From assembly GCA_964428935.1 (NCBI GenBank), contig CAYSAG010000011.1, forward strand, positions 1 to 39,459: DNA of 39,459 nucleotides. Direction: 5' to 3'. Positions within the stretch are counted from its first letter, which is position 1. Each line of letters begins with the position of its first letter. The position numbers and the translations under genes are program-made. Positions 8,633 through 16,983 of this stretch are shown here, in pieces. This DNA comes from JAADHY01 sp964428935 (GTDB taxonomy: Bacteria > Planctomycetota > Planctomycetia > Planctomycetales > Planctomycetaceae). The notes beneath the pieces are model-generated. The model was not told where the DNA came from. It searched no databases and saw only the letters and a list, made by a program, of their open reading frames with translations.

Positions 8633-10015
8633 TCAAATCTCTTTGCTAGTGCCCGGAATGGGTGCGGGGTAGACGCCGTCGGGTCCCTCCACGACCGGAG
8701 CGGGTGAGTCGAACGTCAGGTGGTCAATGTCGGCCACGTACTGGAAGTTCGACTTCTCGGCCTGCTCCAGCGTGACGTACTTGCCTGTGTGAGCGGCCAT
8801 GCGTCCCATGAGCGCGACCAGGTTGGCTTTGGCCGCGCGTCGGGCTTCGTTGTGCGGCTTGTCTTGCCGAATGGCGTCCAGCAGAACCTGCCATTCTTCG
8901 TGGTACGGGTTGCGGTCCTTTTGCGGGTAGGCCCACACCAGTTGATCGTCGGTCATTCGCTGGCTCTTGTAGATTCGCGGCTTCGGGTCGGCCAGGCTGG
9001 TCATGAGCACGGCCGAGCCCTTTGTGCCGTGTGCGTAGTCGGAGTAGGTCTGCCAGCAGTTAATCATGTGGCGGGAGTAGGCAAACAGCTTGGTTCCGTC
9101 CGCAAACGTGAACTCCACCGCGTAGTGATCCAGCAGGTTGCCGGTTTGCGGGTAACAGCGGCCGGCCATTCCTTGAGCTTCGACCGGCCAGTCGCCTTTC
9201 GCCCAGCACGCCACGTCAATGTTGTGACAGTGCCAGTCAATGAAGAAACCGCCGCACACCCAGTTGAACCGAGCGCCGTTGCGAAGCTGAAACTCCACTT
9301 GTCGCATGCCTTTGGGTCGCTTCGGACAGTAGACCGGGCCGTGCACGCGGTAGATTCGCAGCGTGTGAATTTCACCGATTGCCCCGTCGTGCAGTCGTTT
9401 GATGACCTCTTGGCGGGCAACGGAGTGGCGCCACATGAAGCCCACGGCGACCTTCAGGCCCTTCTTCTCGGAAGCTTCGGCCGCCGCCAGCAGACGGCGG
9501 TTGGCCGGGGCGTCCACGGCAAACGACTTTTCCATGAAGACGTTCACGCCTCGCTGAACGGCGTACTCGAAGTGCACGGGACGGAAAGCGGCGTGGGTCG
9601 TCAGCAGGACCACGTCGCCGGGCCGAAGGGAGTCAATGGCTTTGCGGTAGGCGTCGAAACCAATGAACTGCCGGTCGGGCGGCACGTTCACCTTGTCTGG
9701 GAAACGTCGCTGCAACCTGCGGAGGCTGCTCCGCAGTCGGTCCTCGAAAATGTCGGCCATGGCGTACAGCTGGACTGGCCCGCCTCGAGTCGAAAAGGCG
9801 TCCACGACGGCTCCCGTGCCTCGTCCGCCACACCCAACCAGCGCCAGCCGAATCGTTCCGTCTTCACCGGCGTAGCAGCTTTGACCGAGTGAACCGACCA
9901 GCGCAGAGGCCGTTGCCGCGCCGACCGCTTGCTTCAAGAAACGACGCCGGCTCCGTGTTGCCGCTCCGCTCGAACCGGACGCGTGTGCTCCTTCTGACCA
10001 GTGCCTGCCGCTCAT
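8633..10015 (-). CDS. Gfo/Idh/MocA family oxidoreductase with Tat signal
   Basis: This 460-residue protein starts with a twin-arginine leader. SRRRFLKQA sits near residues 22-30, followed by a hydrophobic Ala-rich stretch and a likely cleavage after CYAG. The mature part has the NAD(P)-binding Rossmann turn LALVGCGGRGTGAV (residues 58-70) and a Gfo/Idh/MocA body with the EKSF motif (VNVFMEKSFAVDAP), where the lysine is the usual catalytic one. Family members oxidise or reduce sugar or inositol derivatives. Tat export implies that it folds with cofactor in the cytoplasm and works outside. The start is set by the ATG at 10015 with AGAGGTC upstream. It lies 160 bp after the TIM-barrel isomerase gene on the same strand, a common planctomycete pairing. 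Exact substrate unknown. Confidence 0.93.
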   Translation of the reverse strand: MSGRHWSEGAHASGSSGAATRSRRRFLKQAVGAATASALVGSLGQSCYAGEDGTIRLALVGCGGRGTGAVVDAFSTRGGPVQLYAMADIFEDRLRSSLRRLQRRFPDKVNVPPDRQFIGFDAYRKAIDSLRPGDVVLLTTHAAFRPVHFEYAVQRGVNVFMEKSFAVDAPANRRLLAAAEASEKKGLKVAVGFMWRHSVARQEVIKRLHDGAIGEIHTLRIYRVHGPVYCPKRPKGMRQVEFQLRNGARFNWVCGGFFIDWHCHNIDVACWAKGDWPVEAQGMAGRCYPQTGNLLDHYAVEFTFADGTKLFAYSRHMINCWQTYSDYAHGTKGSAVLMTSLADPKPRIYKSQRMTDDQLVWAYPQKDRNPYHEEWQVLLDAIRQDKPHNEARRAAKANLVALMGRMAAHTGKYVTLEQAEKSNFQYVADIDHLTFDSPAPVVEGPDGVYPAPIPGTSKEI

Positions 10016-10175
10016 TGACCTCTTCTCTTTCCACGACCGAGTGTGCAACCAACGACCTTGTTTTCCACGTGTTTGTCCTTCCGCTCCGCCGCCCCGCCCG
10101 ACCTGAAGGTTTCCGCCGGGGGCGTGCGGGCGTCCGTCCGACGGTCTGTAGGTTACCCCAGTCCGTTGCGGAAGG

Positions 10176-11078
10176 CTAACGGTTGGCGTTTCGACTTCCC
10201 GTTTCGTCCGCACACGGAGACGGCGACGGCGAGCCGCTCGTCGACAACCGACGCAACACGCCACGTAAGAAAGCGATCGACTCGGCCATGACTTCCGGCG
10301 CCACGTGGCTGTGCTGGCTCAACTCCACCACGACCGGTCCGCCGTAACCCAGCTCGGTCAGCGTGCGCAGCACCGGCCCGAAGTCGATTTCGCCTTCACC
10401 GAACCGCAGGTGCTCGTGGACGCCACGCCGCATGTCTTCCAGGTGGACGTTCAGCAGCCGGCGGTGCCACTTCCGCAGTTGGTCGCAGATTGTGCCGTCG
10501 TTCAGGCAGTGAACGTGTCCGATGTCGAGCGTCAGGCCGAAGTGCGGCGCGTCGACCTGCTGCAGCAGACGCTCGAACTGCGACAGTCGCTCGACCAGCA
10601 TGCCCGGCTCCGGCTCGAAGGCCAACCGCACGGACCGGTGGGCGGCGTACTCGCACAGCCGACGACACCCGTCGACCAGCCAAGTCCAGGCCTGCTGTTC
10701 GTCGACGCCGGGCTGCAGCCGTCCCGACCAGAACGAGACGGCCTCGGAACCCAGCGCGGCGGCCAAGTCCACACACTTTTTCAGGAACGCGAGCCGGCGC
10801 TGGCGAGCCGTCGGGTCGGGCGTGACCAGGGTCGGCTCGTGCTTGCGCCGCGGGTCCAGCAAGAAGCGAGCTCCCGTCTCCACCACCGAGCTCAACCCCA
10901 ACTCTTCCAGCAACCGCCGCATTTCGTCCAGCTCGGCCTCGAACGTCGCGGCAAACGGGTTCAGGCAGTGGTTGTCGACGGTGATTCCGACGGCTTGGTA
11001 GCCCAGGTCGGCCATCAGCCGCAGGGCGTCTTGCCAGCGGTGGTAGGCCGTGCCGTTGGTGTTGTAGCCCAGCTTCAT
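10176..11078 (-). CDS. Sugar phosphate isomerase/epimerase-like TIM-barrel protein
   Basis: This roughly 300-residue protein has the xylose-isomerase-like (AP_endonuc_2) TIM-barrel fold. Likely divalent-metal ligands and catalytic acids appear in order: LAFEPEPGM (E), TLDIGHVHCLND (D and H), LLNVHLEDM (H and D) and VVVELSQHSH (E). Such proteins isomerise or epimerise sugars, keto-sugars or hydroxyacids, or cleave related substrates, in the cytoplasm. No signal peptide is seen. I start at the ATG at 11078 (MKLGYNTNGT); a TTG two codons upstream is the alternative, and neither has a strong RBS. The C-terminal tail (SGSPSPSPCADETG) is low complexity. It is followed on the same strand by the Tat-exported oxidoreductase, so a shared sugar pathway is plausible but unproven. 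Confidence 0.9.
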   Translation of the reverse strand: MKLGYNTNGTAYHRWQDALRLMADLGYQAVGITVDNHCLNPFAATFEAELDEMRRLLEELGLSSVVETGARFLLDPRRKHEPTLVTPDPTARQRRLAFLKKCVDLAAALGSEAVSFWSGRLQPGVDEQQAWTWLVDGCRRLCEYAAHRSVRLAFEPEPGMLVERLSQFERLLQQVDAPHFGLTLDIGHVHCLNDGTICDQLRKWHRRLLNVHLEDMRRGVHEHLRFGEGEIDFGPVLRTLTELGYGGPVVVELSQHSHVAPEVMAESIAFLRGVLRRLSTSGSPSPSPCADETGSRNANR

Positions 11079-11314
11079 TTGCAAGAATCTTCGTCGGACG
11101 TCCGGGGACGAGGAGGCAACGGGTGGCGTCGGATTGTGGGTTCTACGGTAGCATTTGACGAAGGGGACGAGAAGCGCGGCCGGCTCGCCGCGGACGTCGT
11201 CGCGGCGAAGGAGGGTCTCGGTCGCGGCGTGCGGCGGAGACGGCCGAGAAGCACGAGCCGGCCACGCAAGCGGCGGGTGGAGCCGCGTTCGGGAAAAAAC
11301 ACGAGAGGCTTGCC

Positions 11315-12934
11315 ATGACGAGCGTCTGCAGACGGCTGGAAGGGCGAGTGGCCGTGGTGACGGGCGGAGCCAGCGGAATTGGTCGCGCGACGGCGTCGCG
11401 ACTGTTGGCCGAGGGAGCCTGCGTGGTCGTGGCAGACATTGACGACCAGCGGGGCGAGAAGACCGTGGAGCAACTGTCGGCGTCCGGCGCTCAGGGGCGT
11501 GTCGTATTTTGTCCGTGCGACGTGGCTCACGAACCCGACGTGCTCCACGCCGTCCGCACGGCCGTCAAAGAGTTCGGTCGCCTGGACTGCATGGTCAACA
11601 ACGCCGGCATTGGCGGCGCGTTCGGTCCGATTGTCGAGACGCACGTGGAGGACTGGGACCGAACACAGGAGGTGCTGCTCCGTGGAGTTTTCTTGGGAGT
11701 CAAACACGCGGCTCGGCAAATGATCCGCCAGGGGTCGGGCGGTTCGATCGTCAACGTCTCGTCGGTCGCGGCGTTGAGCGGCGGTGCGGGCGGGGCGGCG
11801 TACACGGCCGCCAAGGCCGGCGTCCTGGCGCTGACTCGCTGCGCCGCAGTTCAACTGGCTCGACACCGCATTCGCTGCAACGCCGTCTTGCCCGGCACCA
11901 TTCTCACCCCGCTGATTGTTCGCCAGGGCGACGCGGAAACCATGAAGCAAATCGCCAGCCAGACGCAACCGTGGCCGGAGCCGGGAATGGCCGAAGACAT
12001 TGCAGCCGTCGTGGCGTTTCTGGCCAGCGACGACTCGCGGTTCGTGACCGGGGAAGGCATCGTGGCCGACGGCGGCATTGCCGCTGCCGGTCCGAACATT
12101 TACCGCGGTGACCACCCGCTGGGTGAGGCCATCAAAGAACGAATGCTGCAGGCGGGTGTGCGGCGTTTCGACCCGGGGACGGCCGCTGCCGCCGCGGGCG
12201 AGACCGTCGAGCTGGCCGAGGCGGAAGGGCCGCCGCGACGGGTGCTGATTACTGGAGTGAGTCGGGGACTGGGAGCCGCTTTGGCGGCGAAGCTGGTCGA
12301 GCTGGGCCACACCGTGTTGGGGTGTTCGCGGTCGGAGGAGGCGGTGCGGCGATTGCAAGAGCGCTGGGGACCGCCGCACCGGTTCGACGTGGTCGACGTT
12401 TCGGACGACGCTCAAGTCAAACGCTGGGCCGAACGACTGACCGCCGACGGTCTGGTTCCCGACCTGCTGATCAACAACGCGGCCGTCACGCACCGACCCG
12501 CTCAAATCTGGCGACTCAGCTCCGACGAGTTCGCTCAGGTGCTGAACGTCAACGTGCTGGGCGTGGCCAACGTGCTGCGTCACTTCGTGCCAGCCATGTT
12601 GCGACGCGGCACGGGCATCATTGTCAACTTCAGTTCGGGGTGGGGACGCGAGGCCGCGGCGCGAGTGGGGCCGTACTGTGCGTCGAAGTGGGCCATTGAG
12701 GGCTTGACGCGCGTGTTGGCCGAAGAGCTGCCTCCTAAAATGGCCGCCGTGTCGCTCCACCCGGGCATTGTCAACACGGACGCGTTGAGAGTGAACTTCG
12801 GCGAAGCGGCCGCTCGCTACCCGACGCCGGAGCAGTGGGCGGAGGTGGCGGCGCCCTACATTCTGGCCATTCGGCCACGTCACAACGGGAAGGCTTTGTC
12901 CGTGCCGGGCATGACGGAGTTCCGCGGAATGTGA
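11315..12934 (+). CDS. Fusion of two short-chain dehydrogenase/reductase domains
   Basis: This 539-residue protein contains two complete SDR units in one frame. Unit 1 (about 8-258) shows the cofactor motif TGGASGIG (residues 16-23), NNAG (95-98), the catalytic serine near 150 and YTAAK with Y163 and K167. Unit 2 (about 308-539) shows TGVSRGLG (313-320), NNAA (387-390), NFSSGWG and YCASK with Y454 and K458. Both therefore look catalytically competent with NAD(P). A low-complexity Ala/Glu linker (about 287-306) joins them. No stop or frameshift lies between the units. The ATG at 11315 follows GAGAGG. Two different substrates, or successive steps on one substrate, are possible. No signal peptide is visible, so a cytoplasmic location is likely. 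Confidence 0.93.
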   Translation: MTSVCRRLEGRVAVVTGGASGIGRATASRLLAEGACVVVADIDDQRGEKTVEQLSASGAQGRVVFCPCDVAHEPDVLHAVRTAVKEFGRLDCMVNNAGIGGAFGPIVETHVEDWDRTQEVLLRGVFLGVKHAARQMIRQGSGGSIVNVSSVAALSGGAGGAAYTAAKAGVLALTRCAAVQLARHRIRCNAVLPGTILTPLIVRQGDAETMKQIASQTQPWPEPGMAEDIAAVVAFLASDDSRFVTGEGIVADGGIAAAGPNIYRGDHPLGEAIKERMLQAGVRRFDPGTAAAAAGETVELAEAEGPPRRVLITGVSRGLGAALAAKLVELGHTVLGCSRSEEAVRRLQERWGPPHRFDVVDVSDDAQVKRWAERLTADGLVPDLLINNAAVTHRPAQIWRLSSDEFAQVLNVNVLGVANVLRHFVPAMLRRGTGIIVNFSSGWGREAAARVGPYCASKWAIEGLTRVLAEELPPKMAAVSLHPGIVNTDALRVNFGEAAARYPTPEQWAEVAAPYILAIRPRHNGKALSVPGMTEFRGM

Positions 12935-13272
12935 GCGGACGGGAGCAGCCGCCGGGCCGCAGCCCCTGCAAGCCGACACCGGCAGGCCGTCGGCCGCTAC
13001 AACCGCTGCAAAAGGAACGACTGTCGCGGCCGACCGCTCGTCGACAGAATCTTGTTGGATGACATCGCTCCAAAACTTGGTACAGTAAAGCGTTGTGTCA
13101 CGCCGTCCGGGCGAGGCCGCGCCTGCGTTCGCCGAGCGCGCCGAGCCCAATCGGCGGTCGGTGCACCGGCCGTGTCGCTTCGGCGGCCGATCGGTCATTT
13201 CGAGCAAAGACGCGTGCACAGCGGGCCGGCACGCGTCGGCTGGAGCCGGCGTCAGACGTTGGAGTCCTGTCG
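12935..13272. other. Intergenic region upstream of the zinc-ribbon membrane protein
   Basis: These 338 bp follow the double-SDR gene. They hold the promoter at 13059-13086 and a leader of about 180 nt ending in GGAG ahead of the ATG at 13273. No T-rich terminator is seen after the SDR gene, and no gene. Confidence 0.6.
13059..13086 (+). promoter_or_regulatory. Candidate sigma-70-type promoter for the zinc-ribbon membrane protein
   Basis: ATGACA, 16 nt, then TACAGT. The -35 matches TTGACA at five of six positions. The spacer and the -10 closely resemble two other candidates in the window, at 15294 and 23246. The expected start lies about 180 nt upstream of the ATG at 13273. Confidence 0.55.
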
Positions 13273-15249
13273 ATGCCAATGAAAGTCCGTTGTCGGGGGT
13301 GCCAGCAGGTCTTGACGGTGCCGGACGCGGCGCGGGGAAAACTGATTCGCTGCCCGAAGTGTCAGACTAAGTTCCGAGTGCCCGCCTCGTCGGCTCCAAA
13401 GAAAGCCAAAGCCGCCTCGCCAGACGAGGAAGACCCGCTGGCCAGCCTGGACCTGAGCCAGTTGGAAGACCGCAGCGTGCGGGTCTGCCCGAAGTGTGGC
13501 ACGCAGGTCGACGAGGAAGCGATTGAGTGCCCCAATTGCTTCGTCGACCTGACAACGGGCGTGTTGAGCGAGGCGGCCCGCCGGCGACTGGCTCGCAAGG
13601 GCTTCGACCCGGCCATTTACTACAAGGGTGTCTGGAAAGACGCCTGGCAGTTCACTTTGGAAAACAAGTCCATTGTCTTCCGCACAATCTGGTACTTCAC
13701 CTTTTGGACATTGGTTTCCATTGGCTGCACCATGTTGCTGACGTGGTGCCGCAATGTGCCGCCGCGCGTCTTCTGGGGCTTCGTGGCCACCATTACCGGC
13801 CTAGCACCCATCGGGTGGATCTGGCACCTAGACATGGAAATCATCAAGTCCACGCTCAACCGCGACGAACGTCTGCCACGAATCAACTTCGACTTTTTCA
13901 CCTGCGTGGCGTTGGGCATCAAGTGCTTTTCCTGGACGGCCGCCATCTTCGTGCAGACAGTGGTCGGACCGCTGGGAGTGGCGCTGGTGGTCTTCGGCTA
14001 CACCGTGCCGGGCGCGGTTCTGATCGGTCTGGGACTGCTGGTCGCCGTGGTCCTGTTCCCCATTGCCATCACTCACATGGCCATGCCAGTGACGTGGCCG
14101 AGTTGGGTCATCAACAAGCTGGGCAAGGCGTTCATCCAAGCAGCCGGACCCGTTCTTTACTGTTTGCTGGTCCTCGTGGTCACGTCCTTGCCGGTGCTGG
14201 GAGTGGCTGGAGGAGTGGCGGCGTGGAAAGGACGGGATGTAGCACGGGTCGTCGGGACCATGGTCTACAACTTCAAGTTGCCTCCGCCGGAATCGACCGA
14301 CACGAGCGGCGAGCAAGGGGCCAATGCGGCCGCGAGCCAGCAGAAGGACCTGCGCAAACCCATCGAATGGAAGGCGCTCATCGTTCCCGGCGTTGGCCTG
14401 GTGATCGTCTTGGCGCTCGGCGGTTTCGTAGCCGTCTACAACATGCGGTCGAACGGACTGATGGCTTTCGTGGCCAAGCCGCGGCTGGGCCTGATTACTA
14501 TCCGCAAGGAAAAGAAGTACGTCCCGAAGCGCACGGAGCGCAAGCAGTTTGATCCGTCTGCGCTCTCGTCGGTCAACCTGAATCGGATTCAATGGGCAAC
14601 GTGGTTGTACTTGGGATCGTACGGTCTGGTGGCTCTGGCTCTGCTGATCGTCCTTGCCGGCGCAGTCGCTTCTGGAATACGGAGTGTGGCATTCCTCGTG
14701 GCACTGGGTTTGGCCGTTCTTTCTTTCGTCACGAACTGTGCTTCGCTGATTTTGTTCCTCGCGGTGCCAGCAGAGACTGGGGCACCTGTTTACATCTTTA
14801 CGTCGCTCGGGCTGGCCGCCATCGGGATGGGGCTGCGTGTGGCCAGACGATTCGTGGCAGACTCAGTCCTTCAGGCTCTGCTTCTCAACGCGGGAGACCT
14901 TTCTCGGATGTTGTCGCACGTCGTCTTTCTGGCTTTTGTCGTTCTGCTGGCGAAACTGCTGCGAAAGAAGGCTGTTGCCAAGAGCGGCCAGGTAGCGATC
15001 GGTTTCGCCGTCTTGGCGCTGGTTTCAACGGCGGTCGTGGCAGGCCTGGGCGCCGCAATTCTGTTTTTCCAGGTCAAGGTGACGGAGGCCGTGGCCAAGG
15101 CTTTGACGTTGGGCGCTGCTGCAGGGACGGCCGTCGGTGCACTGGGCAGTTTGGTGGCGACTGTGTTGACACTGTGGGCCTTGGGCGCGGCTTTGGAAGA
15201 CCTGCAAAGGAAACAGAAATGGCAGCGGCGCCGGCGGAGCGAGGAGTAA
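13273..15249 (+). CDS. MJ0042-type zinc-ribbon, multi-pass membrane protein
   Basis: This 658-residue protein begins with two cysteine pairs typical of the MJ0042 zinc-ribbon family: CRGC (7-10) and CPKC (27-30), with the spacing of a small zinc-binding domain. A second zinc ribbon follows: CPKC (72-75) and CPNC (86-89). A charged linker (KKAKAASPDEEDP) separates them. From about residue 138 the protein is strongly hydrophobic, with around ten membrane segments in two blocks split by a soluble loop near residues 340-370. The tail is basic (KWQRRRRSEE). The function is unknown. Zinc ribbons facing the cytoplasm suggest binding of nucleic acid or protein partners, but that is inference. The ATG at 13273 has GGAG nearby; a second ATG two codons later is possible. 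A promoter lies at 13059-13086. Confidence 0.88.
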   Translation: MPMKVRCRGCQQVLTVPDAARGKLIRCPKCQTKFRVPASSAPKKAKAASPDEEDPLASLDLSQLEDRSVRVCPKCGTQVDEEAIECPNCFVDLTTGVLSEAARRRLARKGFDPAIYYKGVWKDAWQFTLENKSIVFRTIWYFTFWTLVSIGCTMLLTWCRNVPPRVFWGFVATITGLAPIGWIWHLDMEIIKSTLNRDERLPRINFDFFTCVALGIKCFSWTAAIFVQTVVGPLGVALVVFGYTVPGAVLIGLGLLVAVVLFPIAITHMAMPVTWPSWVINKLGKAFIQAAGPVLYCLLVLVVTSLPVLGVAGGVAAWKGRDVARVVGTMVYNFKLPPPESTDTSGEQGANAAASQQKDLRKPIEWKALIVPGVGLVIVLALGGFVAVYNMRSNGLMAFVAKPRLGLITIRKEKKYVPKRTERKQFDPSALSSVNLNRIQWATWLYLGSYGLVALALLIVLAGAVASGIRSVAFLVALGLAVLSFVTNCASLILFLAVPAETGAPVYIFTSLGLAAIGMGLRVARRFVADSVLQALLLNAGDLSRMLSHVVFLAFVVLLAKLLRKKAVAKSGQVAIGFAVLALVSTAVVAGLGAAILFFQVKVTEAVAKALTLGAAAGTAVGALGSLVATVLTLWALGAALEDLQRKQKWQRRRRSEE

Positions 15250-15293
15250 CGGCGGGAGTGGAGGGTCGGCCTGCGGTCTCCGTGTGGAGCGTG

Positions 15294-15321
15294 TTGACAG
15301 GCTTGGAGCGTACACTACAAT
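15294..15321 (+). promoter_or_regulatory. Near-consensus sigma-70 promoter
   Basis: TTGACA at 15294-15299, a 16-nt spacer, then TACAAT at 15316-15321. This is the best promoter in the window. Transcription would start near 15328, just before the folded segment, and about 500 nt upstream of tatC. Confidence 0.72.
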
Positions 15322-15334
15322 CGGCTTGCCGGTG

Positions 15335-15459
15335 CTGAGGCGTCACATGGTCGAGCGGGACTCCGGTGTGCCGCTCGACCGGGGCAGGCCGTCTGCGGTC
15401 CGCGGGTTGGCGACGGGTACGTGGCCTGTCGGGACGGCGTTGCCACGTCCATGCCTCAG
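15335..15459 (+). ncRNA. Candidate structured RNA (ncRNA or tatC leader)
   Basis: A 9-bp closing stem pairs 15335-15343 with 15451-15459 (CTGAGGCGT with ATGCCTCAG, one G-U). Inside it lie three arms: a perfect 10-bp hairpin (GGTCGAGCGG at 15349-15358 with CCGCTCGACC at 15371-15380, 12-nt loop), a 5-bp arm (CCGTC 15389-15393 with GACGG 15412-15416) and a 7-bp arm (ACGTGGC 15419-15425 with GCCACGT 15442-15448). The result looks like a four-way junction that begins a few bases after a consensus promoter. It does not match SRP RNA, RNase P RNA, tmRNA, 6S RNA or a common riboswitch as I know them. The weak CAAAA-CTG-TTTTG repeat downstream is not a good terminator, so it may be a 5' leader instead. 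Confidence 0.45.
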
Positions 15460-15832
15460 GCCAAGAAAACCAAAACTGTTTTGCTCTTTCCGAGGAACCG
15501 CTCCCTTTCCTGCTCTCCGGCGGGCTTCAGAGCGGACAGCTTTCGACGGCCGCGTTTTGGTCGGCGCGCTGTGTGCGAGCCGGCGGGTGCAGCTTGTCAG
15601 ACTGAGCGACCGGCTTCGTCTGCGATTCGTTCGCTCGCCTGCCTGTCTTCGGGGCTCGCGCTGTCTGTGCCGCGTGCGGGTTTCTTTCGTCGTCTTGTGG
15701 GCCGTTCCTGCGTCGTCTCCTTGACGAGAGTTCGAAAGTCGTTGGTGCGCTGCAGTCGACAGCCGGCGCAAAAGTGTCAGCGGCTGCACGTCGGCCGCGT
15801 GGAAAAGTGTTTTCGAGACACGGGCACAGGCC

Positions 15833-16897
15833 ATGGCACTGTTTCGGCGTCAGATCAAGTCGGACAAAGATTTGTTTGAAGAAAGCACGATGAGTTTCGG
15901 CGAGCACTTGGAGGAGCTGCGGATGCGCATCATCCGCGCCCTGCTGGGGCTCGTCGTCTGTGTCGTCTTGTGCCTGTTCTTCGGCGACCATTTGGTGGCC
16001 GTCGTCCGAGCGCCCATCGACCGGGCGTTGGCCGAGTTTTCTCAGCCGGTGGACGAGGAACGGCCGACGCAGACCTTCTGGGAAGCATTCAAGCAGGCTG
16101 TTGGACTGGCTCCGCCGCCCTCGGCGCCGGCAACCGAAAAGCCCAAGCCGACGGACAAGCGAACGGTCGTGGTCGGCATTCGGGTCAGCGACCTTTTGAA
16201 GCTGTTGCACCAAGCCGCCCCTGACCGCTTCCCCGAACAAGCCGCCCCGTCGGACCAGACGCTCTACCTGCCCCTTTCGGCACCCGAGTTCGAACAATTC
16301 CGACGAACGGCCGAGAACCAACGGCGTCCGGTCACGTTGAATGTCCAGGAAGCGTTCATGACCTACTTGAAGGTCTGCGGAGTGGCCGGGTTCATCCTGG
16401 CCAGTCCGTGGGTTTTCTACCAGCTTTGGATGTTCGTGGCCGCCGGCCTGTACCGACACGAACGGCAGTTCGTCTACACGTTTCTGCCCATCAGTGCCGG
16501 GTTGTTCGTAGGGGGAGCTCTGTTCTGTTTCTTCGTCGTGTTCCCGTTCATTCTGCGGTTCTTGCTCGGCTTCAACCGCTACCTGGAACTGTTGCCGCAG
16601 ATTCGCATTTCGGAGTGGATCAACTTCGCCATTGTGCTGCCGTTGATGTTCGGCGTCAGTTTTCAGCTGCCGCTGGTGATGCTGTTTCTGGAGCGAATCG
16701 GCATTTTCGACGCCCAGGCCTACCGTGAGAAACGCCGCATTGCCATTCTGGTCATTTCGATTCTTTCCATGCTGCTCACGCCGTCCGATCCGGGCAGCAT
16801 GATTGCCATGATGATTCCGTTGATTGGTTTGTACGAGCTGGGCATTTGGATGTGCGACTCGTTTGCCCGCAAGAGCCCGTTCGAGCAATCGGCGTGA
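15833..16897 (+). CDS. tatC: Sec-independent protein translocase TatC
   Basis: TatC is the polytopic core receptor of the twin-arginine translocon; it recognises RR signal peptides and exports folded proteins. The N-terminal signature is clear (MSFGEHLEELRMRIIRALLG, residues 20-39), as are the second-helix region (ILASPWVFYQLWMFVAAGLY) and the last helix pair (LTPSDPGSM, IPLIGLYELG). Length is 354 residues, against about 250 in E. coli. The extra roughly 100 residues lie between helix 1 and helix 2, about 65-165, in the first periplasmic loop. The start at 15833 is the first in-frame ATG; the ATG at residue 20 is an alternative. mtnA follows 86 bp later. At least two proteins in this window carry Tat leaders (8633 and 20434). 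Confidence 0.95.
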   Translation: MALFRRQIKSDKDLFEESTMSFGEHLEELRMRIIRALLGLVVCVVLCLFFGDHLVAVVRAPIDRALAEFSQPVDEERPTQTFWEAFKQAVGLAPPPSAPATEKPKPTDKRTVVVGIRVSDLLKLLHQAAPDRFPEQAAPSDQTLYLPLSAPEFEQFRRTAENQRRPVTLNVQEAFMTYLKVCGVAGFILASPWVFYQLWMFVAAGLYRHERQFVYTFLPISAGLFVGGALFCFFVVFPFILRFLLGFNRYLELLPQIRISEWINFAIVLPLMFGVSFQLPLVMLFLERIGIFDAQAYREKRRIAILVISILSMLLTPSDPGSMIAMMIPLIGLYELGIWMCDSFARKSPFEQSA

Positions 16898-16983
16898 GTG
16901 AGCAACGAAGCCACTGCGTCGGCGCGGACAGCTTGCGGCGTTCACGCGTACGGACATTCGGTCGAGAAAGCGACGAGAAAAAC

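Larger units (their letters stand above)
15250..15832. other. 583-bp intergenic region with promoter and folded RNA, upstream of tatC
   Basis: No convincing gene is present: the open frames here are Arg/Ser/Cys-rich and lack an RBS. The region starts with a near-consensus promoter (15294-15321), followed by a strongly foldable segment (15335-15459) and a small A/T-containing inverted repeat near 15471-15483. The remaining 350 bp up to tatC hold nothing I can name. Confidence 0.65.

Noticed and set aside
11075..13279. 734-codon minus-strand open frame opposite the double-SDR gene
   Set aside because: It mirrors the SDR codons, is rich in His, Gln and Arg, and shows no signal peptide, domain or RBS.
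15335..15459. Identification of the folded segment as SRP RNA, RNase P RNA, tmRNA or 6S RNA
   Set aside because: None of the conserved sequence blocks I know for those RNAs is present, and the four-way layout differs from their rod-like or known folds.
15284..15724. Open frame downstream of the consensus promoter
   Set aside because: Its start lies before the promoter's expected transcription start, the peptide is Arg/Cys-rich without RBS or motif, and the frame crosses the folded segment.
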